Shown here: one piece after another, positions 18,265-27,080 of the stretch
How positions within the stretch are numbered: the first letter of the stretch is position 1
How the letters are laid out: each line of letters begins with the position of its first letter
From: Ancylobacter aquaticus
Lineage (GTDB): Bacteria; Pseudomonadota; Alphaproteobacteria; Rhizobiales; Xanthobacteraceae
DNA: 64,000 nt
Direction: 5' to 3'
Assembly (NCBI RefSeq): GCF_004339465.1
Contig: NZ_SMFY01000002.1
Location: forward strand, 434,001-498,000
The notes under the pieces: generated by a model
Database searches by the model: none
The model's input: only the letters and a program-made list of their open reading frames with translations
Told to the model about the DNA's origin: nothing
Position numbers and translations under genes: made by a program

Positions 18265-19293
18265 TCACTCAGCCTGCCAAGCGTACCAGCGCTTGCCGAT
18301 CTCGTCGCGATGGGCCGCCCAGTAGCCCATGTCGAGATTGATCTGCGAGGTGGTGTGTTGATCGGGCAGGTTGGCGGCCACGTCCTTCGGCATCAGGGCA
18401 GCGGACTTCACATTGACGGGCGCATAGCCGCTATCGGTGGCGAAGCTCGCCTGGCCCTCGGGGCTGGTCGCTTCGGCGATGAACTTCATCGCGGCCTCCT
18501 TGTTCTTCGCGCCCTTGGGTACGACGAGCATGTCGGCGGCGGTCAGGTTCTGCTCCCAGGAGATGCCCACCTTCTCGCCGCTCTGCTCCAGCGCGAACAG
18601 GCGCCCGTTCCAGAACTGGCCGATGGGTGCCTCGCCGGAGGCGAGCAGCTGCTGCGACTGCGCGCCGGTGCCCCACCAGACGATGTCCTTCTTGATGCTG
18701 TCGAGCTTCTTGAAGGCGCGGTCGAGGTCGAGCGGATAGAGCTTGTCGGCCGGCACGCCATCGGCGAGCAGGGCGATTTCCAGCACACCGGGCGCCGACC
18801 ATTTGTAGAAGGTGCGCTTACCGGGGAAGGTCTTGGTGTCGAACATGTCCGCCCAGCTCTTGGGCACCTTGCCCTTGAGGCTCGCCGGATTGAAGCCGAG
18901 CACGAAGGAATAATAGAAGCTGCCCACGGCATGGTCGGTGACGAAACGCGGGTCGATCTCGTCGCGCTTGACGATGGAGAAGTCGATCGGCTCGATCAGC
19001 CCGTCCTTGGCGGCGGCGGCAGCAAAATCAGCCTCCACGTCCACCACGTCCCAGGAGACGTTGCCGCTTTCGACCATGGCTTTCAGCTTGCCGTAGTCGG
19101 TCGGCCCGTCCTGCTTAACGGTGATGCCGGCCTCCTTGGTGAAGGGCACGGCCCAGCTTTTCTTCTGGGCGTCCTGGGTGGTGCCGCCCCAACTGGTGAA
19201 GACGATGGAGCCCGACTGCGCCATGGCGGCGCCGGCGAGGCCGGCGGCGAGGGCGAGTGCGGTGATGCCGAGGGCTCGTGATGTGCGCGACAT
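18265..19293 (-). CDS. Periplasmic substrate-binding protein (PotD/extracellular solute-binding type)
   Basis: A 342-residue exported binding protein. A signal peptide (residues 1-26, cleavage after AMA) is followed by SGSIVFTSWGGTTQDAQKKSW, typical of the PotD-like family. WSAPGVLEIALLADGV and TSPEGQASFATDSGYAPVN are further family segments. It captures the solute in the periplasm for the two permeases and the ATPase downstream. The gene follows a NIPSNAP gene after 86 bases. Ligand identity is unknown; the family binds polyamines, but relatives take opines, amino-acid derivatives and other cations. Confidence 0.88.
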   Translation of the reverse strand: MSRTSRALGITALALAAGLAGAAMAQSGSIVFTSWGGTTQDAQKKSWAVPFTKEAGITVKQDGPTDYGKLKAMVESGNVSWDVVDVEADFAAAAAKDGLIEPIDFSIVKRDEIDPRFVTDHAVGSFYYSFVLGFNPASLKGKVPKSWADMFDTKTFPGKRTFYKWSAPGVLEIALLADGVPADKLYPLDLDRAFKKLDSIKKDIVWWGTGAQSQQLLASGEAPIGQFWNGRLFALEQSGEKVGISWEQNLTAADMLVVPKGAKNKEAAMKFIAEATSPEGQASFATDSGYAPVNVKSAALMPKDVAANLPDQHTTSQINLDMGYWAAHRDEIGKRWYAWQAE

Positions 19294-19379
19294 GTTAGTC
19301 CCCTTTGGTTGGCGTTCGGTGTGGAAGGCGGCGCGTTGGGCGCTCGGTCGTTGCGTTGAGGCGAGGCGGCCGCTCTCGG

Positions 19380-19694
19380 TCAGTCCAGCGGCGAGAAGGC
19401 GGTGGGCAGGAGAATCTTGTTCTCCATGGTCTCGATCAGCGCCTGGATCTTCGGCAGGAAGGCGAGCCAGGCGGGATCGGCGTTCAGCCGCGCGCGGCGG
19501 GCGGCCCGTTCATCAAGGCTGGCATAGGCCCAGATGTGGACGATCTCGTTCAGCGGGCCGATCTCGCTGGTGAAATAGCCGACGAGCTGCCCGAGATGGC
19601 TCTTCTGAAGGGCGATGCCCTCCTCCGCGACCAGCTTCACATAGGCTGGGACGGTGCCAGTCTTCAGGCGATAGGTCCGCATCTCGTAGAGCAT
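19380..19694 (-). CDS. NIPSNAP-family protein
   Basis: A 104-residue ferredoxin-like-fold protein of the NIPSNAP family: MLYEMRTYRLKTGTVPAYV at the N terminus, GYFTSEIGPLNEIVHIWAYA in the middle, and RLNADPAWLAFLPKIQ near the end. Family members often sit in catabolic operons; their biochemical role is not established. It lies 10 bases after the aldehyde dehydrogenase gene in the nine-gene operon and is probably co-translated. A role in binding or isomerising an unstable intermediate is only a guess. Confidence 0.85.
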   Translation of the reverse strand: MLYEMRTYRLKTGTVPAYVKLVAEEGIALQKSHLGQLVGYFTSEIGPLNEIVHIWAYASLDERAARRARLNADPAWLAFLPKIQALIETMENKILLPTAFSPLD

Positions 19695-19703
19695 GGCTTT
19701 GCC

Positions 19704-21185
19704 TCAGCGCATCACGAAGGGATCGGCGATCGGCTCGTCGCTGGTGCGCAGCCAGACCGACTTGGTGCGGGTGTAGTCGCGGATGGACTCCGCCCCGCCC
19801 TCGCGCCCGAGGCCGGACAGGCCATAGCCGCCGAAGGGCACGATGGGGGAGACCGCGCGGTAGGTGTTCACCCAGACAATGCCGGCGCGCAGCGTGCGGA
19901 TCAGCCGGTGGGCGCGGGCGAGATCGCGGGTGAACACGCCGGCGGCGAGGCCGAATGGGCTGTCATTGGCCTTCGCGAGGGCGTCGGCCTCATCTGCGAA
20001 GCCGATGACGCTCAGCACCGGCCCGAAAAGTTCCTCCGCCGCGCAGGGCACCTCATTGCCGGCGCAGGCGAGAATGGTCGGGGCGTAGTAGTGGCCGGAC
20101 CCGTGGCCCTCCGCCCGCTGGCCGCCGGTAACGAGTTCTGCGCCGGCGGCAAGGCTGGCGGCGACCACCTGCTCGATATGGGCGAGCTGCCGCAGCGTGG
20201 CGAGCGGGCCCATCTCGGTCGCCGGGTCCTGCGGGTCGCCGATGCGGATGCGCTCGGCCTTGTCGGTCAGGATAGCCAGCAGCTTCCCGCGCACGCTCTC
20301 CTCAACGAAGAGGCGGGAGCCGGCGACGCAGCTCTGGCCGGAGGCGGCGAAGATGCCGGCCACCACCGCGTTCGCGGCGCTTTCCAGATCGGCATCGGCG
20401 AAGACCAGCACCGGCGACTTGCCGCCGAGTTCCAGCGTCGTATAGGCGAGGTTTTCCGCCGTATTGCGCACCACATGGCGCGCGGTGGCGGGCCCGCCGG
20501 TGAAGGCGACGCGGGAGACGAGGTGGTGCGCGGTGAGGGTGCGCCCGCACTCCTCGCCGAAGCCGGTGATGATGTTGACGACGCCGGGGGGAAACCCGGC
20601 CTCATGCACCAGCCGGGCGAAGGCGAGCAGGGGGGCGGGGCCTTCCTCCGACGCCTTCAGCACCACGGTGCAGCCCGCCGCCAAAGCCGGGCCGAGCTTC
20701 ACCGCTGACAGGAAAAGCTGCGAGTTCCACGGAACAATGGCGGCGACCACGCCGATCGGCTCGCGGCGCAGCCACGCCTCCATATCAGGCTTGTCGACGG
20801 GCAAATGCGAGCCCTCGACCTTGTCGGCAAGGCCGCCGAAATAGCGATAATACTCCGCGACATAGCCGATCTGCGCGCGGGTCTCGCGGATGATCTTGCC
20901 GGTGTCGCGGGTTTCCAGCTCGGCCAGTTCGCCGGCATGGGCAGCGACGAGATCGCCGAGCCGCGACAGCAGCTTGCCGCGCTGGGTGGCCGTGAGATTG
21001 GTCCATTCCGGCACCTCGAAAGCGCGGTGGGCGGCTTCCACCGCACGGTTCACGTCGGCGGCTGTCGCGGCAGGCATCACCGCCCAGGGCTGGCCTGATG
21101 CCGGATCGAGGCTCTCGAAGCTGGCACCCCCCGTGACGAAGGCGCCGTCGATATAAAGCCGGAAATCGTCGCGCAGGGCGGTCAT
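19704..21185 (-). CDS. NAD(P)-dependent aldehyde dehydrogenase
   Basis: A 493-residue aldehyde dehydrogenase oxidising an aldehyde to its acid. IVPWNSQLFLSAVKLGPALA is the cofactor-binding strand, LELGGKSPVLVFADAD contains the general-base Glu, and FAASGQSCVAGSRLFVEE contains the catalytic Cys. YRAVSPIVPFGGYGLSGLGR is the C-terminal signature. ATG at 21185 gives the usual length. It follows the monooxygenase gene by 10 bases, so the aldehyde is likely made by the monooxygenase or by the hydrolase fusion. Betaine- or aminoaldehyde substrates would fit the polyamine-type transporter, but specificity cannot be read. Confidence 0.92.
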   Translation of the reverse strand: MTALRDDFRLYIDGAFVTGGASFESLDPASGQPWAVMPAATAADVNRAVEAAHRAFEVPEWTNLTATQRGKLLSRLGDLVAAHAGELAELETRDTGKIIRETRAQIGYVAEYYRYFGGLADKVEGSHLPVDKPDMEAWLRREPIGVVAAIVPWNSQLFLSAVKLGPALAAGCTVVLKASEEGPAPLLAFARLVHEAGFPPGVVNIITGFGEECGRTLTAHHLVSRVAFTGGPATARHVVRNTAENLAYTTLELGGKSPVLVFADADLESAANAVVAGIFAASGQSCVAGSRLFVEESVRGKLLAILTDKAERIRIGDPQDPATEMGPLATLRQLAHIEQVVAASLAAGAELVTGGQRAEGHGSGHYYAPTILACAGNEVPCAAEELFGPVLSVIGFADEADALAKANDSPFGLAAGVFTRDLARAHRLIRTLRAGIVWVNTYRAVSPIVPFGGYGLSGLGREGGAESIRDYTRTKSVWLRTSDEPIADPFVMR

Positions 21186-21195
21186 CGGTTTATCC

Positions 21196-22233
21196 TCACG
21201 CGAAGGCCGGCAGGACGTGGCGGATGAAGCGGTCGAGCGATTTCGCCTTGCGCGCATGGCCGATGCCGGCGTCGATCCACAGCGCGAACTGGTCGAAGCC
21301 GAGCGCCTCATAGCCCTTCAGCCGGGCGATCACCTCGTCGGGCTCGCCGATGACGAGATTTCTACGGATGACATCCGGCGCATATTGGGGGCTGGCGGCG
21401 CGCTCCTCCGGGGAGAGCGGGGCCATGATCGCCTGATGGATCGGCCGCTTATTGGCGAACCAGGCACCGAACAGACCGTACCAGGCAGAGAGATCCTCGG
21501 CGAACTGATCGGTCTCGGTGGGCGACCCCGTAACGAAGCAGTGCTGCAGCAGCATGATCTGCGGGCGCGGCACATCCGGATGGTCGGCCACGGCGGTGTT
21601 GAACCGCTCCATCAGGGTCGCCACCTCGCCATCGCCCGAGGCGAGCGGCGTCACCTGTACGTTGCAGCCATTGGCAACGGCGAAGGCGTGGCTGTTCGGA
21701 TCGCGCGCAGCGATCCAGATCGGCGGGCCGCCTGCCTGCACCGGCTTGGGCGAGGCGGTGGAGGTGGGGAAGCTCCAGAACTGCCCCTTATGGGCGTAGT
21801 CGCCGGCCCAGAGCTTCTGCATCGCCGGCACCAGCTCGCGCATGCGAAGGCCCGCGCCCATCGCGTCGAGGCCGGGCAGCAGGCGCTCATATTCAAAGCT
21901 GTAGGCGCCGCGCGCCACGCCGAGATCGAGCCGCCCCTCGCAGGCGATATCCATCATCGCCGCCTCGCCGGCCAGTCGGATCGGGTGCCAGAACGGGGCG
22001 ATGATATTGCCGGTGCCGAGGCGCAGGGTCGAGGTCTTCGCCGCCAGATGCGCCAGCTGGATGAAGGGATTGGGCGCGATGGTGAAATCCATCGCGTGGT
22101 GCTCGCCGATCCACACCGTCTCGAAGCCTGCGCCCTCGGCGGTGAGCGCCAGCTCCTCCAGCTCGGCGAACAGCCTGGCATGGGGGATGGCGGGATCGGC
22201 GCGCTCCATATGGACGAAGAGGGAGAACTTCAT
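21196..22233 (-). CDS. LLM-class flavin-dependent monooxygenase
   Basis: A 345-residue luciferase-like TIM-barrel monooxygenase, which uses reduced FMN and oxygen. ETVWIGEHHAMDFTIAPNPF, LRLGTGNIIAPFWHPIRLAG and LDLGVARGAYSFEYERL are standard motifs of the family. Its start overlaps by four bases (ATGA) the stop of the fusion gene that carries a flavin reductase domain, which probably supplies its FMNH2. Enzymes of this class cleave C-N, C-S or heterocyclic bonds or do Baeyer-Villiger insertions. The substrate here is unknown. Confidence 0.92.
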   Translation of the reverse strand: MKFSLFVHMERADPAIPHARLFAELEELALTAEGAGFETVWIGEHHAMDFTIAPNPFIQLAHLAAKTSTLRLGTGNIIAPFWHPIRLAGEAAMMDIACEGRLDLGVARGAYSFEYERLLPGLDAMGAGLRMRELVPAMQKLWAGDYAHKGQFWSFPTSTASPKPVQAGGPPIWIAARDPNSHAFAVANGCNVQVTPLASGDGEVATLMERFNTAVADHPDVPRPQIMLLQHCFVTGSPTETDQFAEDLSAWYGLFGAWFANKRPIHQAIMAPLSPEERAASPQYAPDVIRRNLVIGEPDEVIARLKGYEALGFDQFALWIDAGIGHARKAKSLDRFIRHVLPAFA

Positions 22234-24068
22234 GCGGGTGCCCCCGGTGTGTCCCAGCCGGGGTTGGCGGGGACGGCGGCGAGCGGGTGCACGGTGCCGC
22301 GGGCGGCGTCGCCGACATAGATGCCGAACGTGTCCTCGCGGCGCTCGCGCAGATAGCGCGCCAGCATGGAGCGGGTGGCCTCGTCTGGCAGGCGGGAAAG
22401 GTCGACCTCGTCCAGCGGCACCAGAACGGCGCCGGCCTGCGCAGAGGGCGTGCCACTAAGGCCGCCGCGATAATAGATCGAGACGGTGGGCGGGCCCTTG
22501 CCGGCCGATTGTGTCTCGAACACCGCGAACAGGAAGCCAAGCCGACCCTCGACGCCAAGCCGGGCCAGCGCACCGCGCAGGCTGTGCGGGTTCGACGCCG
22601 GTTCGAGGCAGGAGCCGGCGGGAAGATCGAGCCCGCCCTTGCCGTCCTCGACCAGCAGCAGCGCGCCATCCGATTCCAGAATGGCGCCGACCCGGGCCGG
22701 CTCGTCGCGCTTCGCCAGTGCCTGCGGACCGAGCGAGAAGTCGACATAGGCGCCGCGGCAATAGCCGAGCGGGGGCTTGGTGCCGGCACCGAAGCCGCGC
22801 ACATGGCCGATCAGGATCACATGGTCGCCGGCCTCCACCACCTCGTGGCGTGTGCAGTCGAACCAGGCCGCCGCGCCCGACATGACCGGGCTGCCAGCCG
22901 GGCCGAGTTGCCACGGGGCGCCGGCGAATTTGTCGGGCGACTTCGAGGCGAACAGCGCCGAGACGTCCTTCTGGTCGCCCGCCAACACCGAGACGGCGAA
23001 GTTTTCCGCCGCGCTGAACACCGGGAAGCTCGACGCGGCTTTCGCGAGGCAGACGAGGATGAGCGGGGGATCGAGCGAGACGGAGGAGAAGGAATTGGCG
23101 GTGAAACCGCGCATCTCGCCGTCCGCGGTGCGGGTCGTCACCACCGTTACCCCGGTAAGGAAGGCACCGAGCGCCTGACGGAAAGCTTTCGGATCGAAGG
23201 TTTGGGCGTCGGAGGCTGGCGTATCGACGTCGAGAGCAGGAGCGGGGGCCAGCGCGTCGAGAAAGGCGAGCAGCCGCCCGTTCACTTCGTCCGGTGCCGT
23301 GAGCGCCATCATGTGGCGCGCGCCTTCCAGCACCTCGACCCGCCCGTGCGGGGCGAGCGCGGCCATCGCCCGCGACATTTCCGGGGTCGAATTGAGATCG
23401 CCATCGGCGGTCATGAACAGCGCCGGCATGGCAAGGCCTGCCAGCCGGTCGCGATGGGCGGCGTCCGAGGCGGCGAAAAGCGCATAGGTACGGGCATAGC
23501 CGACGGGATCGCCCGCCGCGAGCAGGGTGGCGACCTGCGCCGCGCTCGCCTGCAGCGCTTCCGGCACCGGCTCGCCGAACCAGCGGCGCACGGCGGCGGC
23601 GTGCGAGGCGGCACGGCCTTGCGCGTCCAGCGTTCCGGCGCGGGCGGTGACGACGGCGCGCTGTTCCGGCGTGCGGCAGAATACGGCATTGAGCGCGGCG
23701 ACGGCGCGAACCCGGACGGGATGCGCCAGCGCCGTCTCCAGCGCCACCAGGGCGCCCATGGAATGGCCGATCAGCACCGCCGAGGGGATCGCCAGACCGT
23801 CGAGCAGGGCAACAATCTGGCCGGCATAGTCGGACAGGCGGGCGTCTTCCGGCGGCAGGCTGGAGCCGCCATGGCCGGGCATGTCGAGCGCGATCACGTC
23901 GTGGCGGGCGGCGAGCGCCTTGATCTGCGGGGCCCACACCTCGCTCGCCATGCCGACGCCGTGGATCAGCACGACAGGCGGCGCGCCTGCCGGCCCTGCC
24001 CGGCGATAGGCGACATGCGCGGGGGCGCCGTCGCGGCCGGCAAAGCCGAGGGTGCGCACCTCAGCCAT
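22230..24068 (-). CDS. Fusion of alpha/beta hydrolase, flavin reductase and degenerate Nudix-like domain
   Basis: A 612-residue protein with three modules. Residues 1-270 are an alpha/beta hydrolase (VVLIHGVGMASEVW oxyanion strand; nucleophile elbow LIGHSMGALVALE; a late ARHMMALTAPDEV histidine). Residues about 290-445 are a DIM6/NTAB flavin reductase (AFLTGVTVVTTRTADGEMRG, FTANSFSSVSLDPPLILVCL, GDHVILIGHVRGFG). Residues about 465-600 look like a Nudix fold, but the box reads LPAGSCLEP...LRGALARLGV, lacking the REXXEE acids, so Nudix catalysis is unlikely. The ATG at 24068 overlaps the DUF1185 gene by 8 bases. The reductase presumably feeds the adjacent LLM monooxygenase and the hydrolase acts before or after it. 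All three functions on one chain is unusual. Confidence 0.87.
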   Translation of the reverse strand: MAEVRTLGFAGRDGAPAHVAYRRAGPAGAPPVVLIHGVGMASEVWAPQIKALAARHDVIALDMPGHGGSSLPPEDARLSDYAGQIVALLDGLAIPSAVLIGHSMGALVALETALAHPVRVRAVAALNAVFCRTPEQRAVVTARAGTLDAQGRAASHAAAVRRWFGEPVPEALQASAAQVATLLAAGDPVGYARTYALFAASDAAHRDRLAGLAMPALFMTADGDLNSTPEMSRAMAALAPHGRVEVLEGARHMMALTAPDEVNGRLLAFLDALAPAPALDVDTPASDAQTFDPKAFRQALGAFLTGVTVVTTRTADGEMRGFTANSFSSVSLDPPLILVCLAKAASSFPVFSAAENFAVSVLAGDQKDVSALFASKSPDKFAGAPWQLGPAGSPVMSGAAAWFDCTRHEVVEAGDHVILIGHVRGFGAGTKPPLGYCRGAYVDFSLGPQALAKRDEPARVGAILESDGALLLVEDGKGGLDLPAGSCLEPASNPHSLRGALARLGVEGRLGFLFAVFETQSAGKGPPTVSIYYRGGLSGTPSAQAGAVLVPLDEVDLSRLPDEATRSMLARYLRERREDTFGIYVGDAARGTVHPLAAVPANPGWDTPGAPA

Positions 24069-24696
24069 GGGAGGCGTCCGCGCCGGACGCCGCGTCCAGC
24101 CCCTGGGTGGAGCCGAGTTCCTCAAGGTCCTGATAGCGATTGCCGATGCGGTGATGCGGGCGTCCGCCAATGGACGCGCCGAGCGCGACGACGATCTCGT
24201 CCGGCGCCGGAGCGTCGTTGATGGCGAACTGGATGGTGAGGTAGTGCGAGCGGCGCCCCTCATCCAGCTTGTCCATCAGCGGGATGGCGATGGAGGCATT
24301 CGGCCCGCCGCGCGTGTTGGTGAAGGCGAGATAGCTCTTGGCCCCGACCGCCTTGCGGTAGTGATTGCCGAAGCGCAGCGTATGGATCAGAGCCGAGGCG
24401 TGTTCCACCTCGCCGGAGGTGCCGACCAGCCCCGCCTTGCCATAGCCCTCGACTACCTCGCCCGAGCCGGCAAGGCGCAGGATTTCCTCGGTCAGCAGCG
24501 CGCCGAGCTGGGGAGCGATGTCGTGAATCTCGGGCTTGAGGTCCTCGACGAAGCCGCGCCCGGCCCAGGGGTTGGTGAGCACGGCCGCCGCCGCATACAG
24601 GCGCAGCGGGGTGGGAGCGGCCCGCCCGCCCTCGATCAGCGTGGACTCAGCGTAGGTGACGAGCTTGCGCAGCTGCAACGGCATGGCGTGTCCCAT
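24061..24696 (-). CDS. DUF1185 ('amino acid synthesis') family protein
   Basis: A 211-residue protein of the DUF1185 family: RKLVTYAESTLIEGGRAAP at the N terminus, VLTNPWAGRGFVEDLKPEIH, GYGKAGLVGTSGEVEHASAL, and FTNTRGGPNASIAIPLMDK. The biochemical function of the family is not established; members are common next to flavin monooxygenases and ABC importers in rhizobia. First gene of the nine-gene operon. ATG at 24696 is used; MPLQLRKL at 24684 is an equally plausible start and neither has a strong ribosome site. Transcription probably begins near 24758 under the GntR palindrome. Confidence 0.82.
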   Translation of the reverse strand: MGHAMPLQLRKLVTYAESTLIEGGRAAPTPLRLYAAAAVLTNPWAGRGFVEDLKPEIHDIAPQLGALLTEEILRLAGSGEVVEGYGKAGLVGTSGEVEHASALIHTLRFGNHYRKAVGAKSYLAFTNTRGGPNASIAIPLMDKLDEGRRSHYLTIQFAINDAPAPDEIVVALGASIGGRPHHRIGNRYQDLEELGSTQGLDAASGADASHG

Positions 24697-24764
24697 GAAA
24701 GACGGGGCCTGATCGGGTGGCCGGAAGCAGATGTTCCGGGACGGGTGTTCTCACGTTTCGTATG

Positions 24765-24792
24765 ATGGTATACCATAAGATGGTCGAGTCAA
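24765..24792 (-). promoter_or_regulatory. Operon promoter overlapped by a GntR-type operator
   Basis: On the minus strand, TTGACT (24792-24787) and TACCAT (24770-24765) are 16 bases apart and resemble -35/-10 boxes. The perfect 12-bp palindrome ATGGTATACCAT at 24765-24776 covers the -10 box. The GT..AC pattern fits FadR/FCD-type GntR operators. The divergent GntR gene starts 65 bases away and is the obvious ligand. Binding would repress the catabolic operon until an effector releases it. Confidence 0.62.
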
Positions 24793-24841
24793 TTGTCATC
24801 CCGCCCCGCTCGGGCGACAAGAGGCGGGAACGGAGACTTCC

Positions 24842-25537
24842 ATGGTCGCGACGACGGAATCGAAAGAGACGAGCCAGGAGATGAAGGTCGAGCGCAGCGG
24901 CACCACGCTGCGCAGCCTGACGCTGGAGAAGATGCGCGACGCCATTCTCGATTTCCGCTTCAAGCCCGGCGAGCGGCTGGTCGAGCGCACGCTGTGCGAG
25001 CGGCTGGGAGTCAGCCGCAGCGTGGTGCGCGAGGTGCTGCGGCATCTGGAGGCCGAAGGGCTGGTCGAGACCATTCCCCATCAGGGCCCGGCGGTGACCA
25101 AGCCGGACCCGGCGCAGGCGGCGCAGATCTATGAAATACGCGCCTTGCTGGAAAGCGAGGCGGCGCGCGCCTGCGCGCTTCAGGCCTCCGAGGCGGCGAT
25201 TGCCGAACTCGGCCGGGTGATCGATGAAATCGACGTCGCGTTCCAGACCGGCAGCCCGCGCGAGGTGCTGCGGCGGACGACGGAGTTTTACGAAAAACTG
25301 TTCGGCGCCGCCGGCAAGGAAGTGGCGTGGGACGTCGTGCGCTCGCTCAATGCCCGCATCAACCACCTGCGCTCCATGACCATCGCGCAGGAGGGGCGGC
25401 ACGCCGCCGCCATCGCCGAAATGCGGCTGCTGCACGCCGCGCTGCTGCGGCGGGACGGGGAGGGCGCCCATGAGGCGAGCCGCGCCCATGTCGCCACCGT
25501 GGCGCGCCTCGCCGGCGCCATCCTCGCTCGTATCTGA
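24842..25537 (+). CDS. GntR-family regulator, FCD subgroup
   Basis: A 231-residue regulator. Residues about 15-85 form the GntR winged helix (RDAILDFRFKPGERLVERTL, then GVSRSVVREVLRHLEAEGLV), and residues 95-225 form an FCD effector domain (IYEIRALLESEAARACAL; metal/ligand His in INHLR and LLHAAL). FCD regulators usually bind small organic acids. It is divergent from the nine-gene catabolic operon and co-directional with the following FAD oxidoreductase gene about 100 bases away. It likely controls both, acting at the ATGGTATACCAT palindrome. Confidence 0.92.
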   Translation: MVATTESKETSQEMKVERSGTTLRSLTLEKMRDAILDFRFKPGERLVERTLCERLGVSRSVVREVLRHLEAEGLVETIPHQGPAVTKPDPAQAAQIYEIRALLESEAARACALQASEAAIAELGRVIDEIDVAFQTGSPREVLRRTTEFYEKLFGAAGKEVAWDVVRSLNARINHLRSMTIAQEGRHAAAIAEMRLLHAALLRRDGEGAHEASRAHVATVARLAGAILARI

Positions 25538-25633
25538 CAGCGTCTGCCGGAACACGCCGGCTTGCCAGCCGCGCCGCACACCGGCTATCTCGCCCGACCC
25601 GCGCGGGGTGGACGAAGAAGGGCGACGGCACAG

Positions 25634-27046
25634 ATGGACCCGATCACCAGCCTGCTCGGCAGCCTGCCGCCGGATTTTTACATCACCGACCCGGACGTCG
25701 TGGCGAAGTATCTCACCGATTTCCGCCACTTCCGCACCGGCGCCTCCCGCGCCGTGCTGCGCCCGCGCACGACGGCGGAGGTGCAGCGTATCGTCGCCGC
25801 GTGCGCCGCCCACGGGGTGCCGCTGGTGCCGCAGGGTGGCAACACCTCCTATTGCGCCGCCGCCACCCCCTCGCCGCTGGGCGGAGAGCTGGTGCTGAGC
25901 CTTGAGCGGCTGAACGCCGTGCGGGCGATCGACCCCACCAATTTGTCGCTGACGGCCGAGGCGGGGTGCGTGCTGAGCGTGCTGCAGGAAGCGGCCGACG
26001 CGGCCGGGCTGATGCTGCCGCTCGACCTCGGCTCGCGCCAGTCCTGCCAGCTTGGCGGCGCCCTCTCCACCAATGCCGGCGGCATCTCGGTGCTGAAATA
26101 CGGCATGGCCCGCGACCTCGTGCTGGGGCTTGAGGCCGTGCTGCCGGACGGGCAACTGCTAAACGTGCTCCAGCCGCTGCGCAAGAACAACACCGGCTAT
26201 GACGTGAAGCAGGTGCTGCTCGGCGCCGAAGGCACGCTCGGCATCGTCACCGCCGCCTCGCTGAAGCTGGCGCGCAAGCCGGCACAGACCGTCACCGCCT
26301 TCCTCGCCGTCGCGGAGATCGACGCGCTCACGACGCTTCTCGCCCGCGCCCAGCTTCTCACCGGCGAGAACGTCACCTCGTTCGAATATATCTCCCACCA
26401 TTCGCTCGGCTTGCTGCTCGCCGCGCAGGCGGGCCTTCGCCATCCGCTTGAAGCGCCGGCGCGCCACTATGTGGTGATGGAGGCGCAGACCTGCTCGCCG
26501 CTGCTGGGACTGGAGGAGGCGATGGCCGCCTTTCTGGAGGAGGCGCTGGGCGAGGGGCTGGTGAACGACGGCACGATTGCCGCCGGGGGGCAGCAGCGCG
26601 ACCAGCTGTGGTATCTGCGCGAGCATATCCCGGAGGCCGAAGTGGCCAATGGTGGCTCGGTGAAGCACGACGTCTCGGTGCCGACCTCCGCCTTGCCGTC
26701 CTTCATCTCGCAGGCCAGCGCGCTGGTGGAGACGCACGGCGCCGGCGGGCGGCTGTCGATCTACGGCCATGTCGGCGACGGCAATGTCCACTTCAACGTA
26801 GTGGCCCCGGCAGGGGCGGACCCCGCCGGCTACAAGCCCTGGTTCGAGCGCGAAGTGTCCCCGCGCGTGTATGATCTGGCGGTGACGATGGGCGGCTCCT
26901 TCGGCGCGGAATACGGCATTGGTATCGTCAAGCTGGATCTGCTGGAGCGCTATGGCGACCCGGCCAAGCTTCACATGATGCGCGCCCTCAAGGCGGCGCT
27001 GGACCCCGCCAACTTGATGAACCCCGGCAAGGTGGTGCGGGCCTGA
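25634..27046 (+). CDS. FAD-linked D-2-hydroxyacid dehydrogenase (GlcD/D2HGDH-like)
   Basis: A 470-residue FAD-dependent oxidoreductase. VPLVPQGGNTSYCAAATPSP and QLGGALSTNAGGISVLKYG form the PCMH-type FAD-binding domain (residues about 35-215). The C-terminal FAD-oxidase domain contains IYGHVGDGNVHFNV and SFGAEYGIGIVKLDLLERY, the metal/substrate region of D-2-hydroxyglutarate/D-lactate dehydrogenases. ATG at 25634 is preferred over the open extension to 25562. It is downstream of the GntR gene and may oxidise a hydroxyacid released by the divergent catabolic operon. The exact acid is unknown. Confidence 0.9.
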   Translation: MDPITSLLGSLPPDFYITDPDVVAKYLTDFRHFRTGASRAVLRPRTTAEVQRIVAACAAHGVPLVPQGGNTSYCAAATPSPLGGELVLSLERLNAVRAIDPTNLSLTAEAGCVLSVLQEAADAAGLMLPLDLGSRQSCQLGGALSTNAGGISVLKYGMARDLVLGLEAVLPDGQLLNVLQPLRKNNTGYDVKQVLLGAEGTLGIVTAASLKLARKPAQTVTAFLAVAEIDALTTLLARAQLLTGENVTSFEYISHHSLGLLLAAQAGLRHPLEAPARHYVVMEAQTCSPLLGLEEAMAAFLEEALGEGLVNDGTIAAGGQQRDQLWYLREHIPEAEVANGGSVKHDVSVPTSALPSFISQASALVETHGAGGRLSIYGHVGDGNVHFNVVAPAGADPAGYKPWFEREVSPRVYDLAVTMGGSFGAEYGIGIVKLDLLERYGDPAKLHMMRALKAALDPANLMNPGKVVRA

Positions 27047-27080
27047 GCCGCCAGAAGCCCGCGCTCAGGGTGCCAATCGT

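Noticed and set aside
22287..24221. A 644-codon + strand frame antisense to the hydrolase/flavin-reductase fusion
   Set aside because: Composition is Arg/Gly/His-rich without motifs, and the minus strand carries clear domains.
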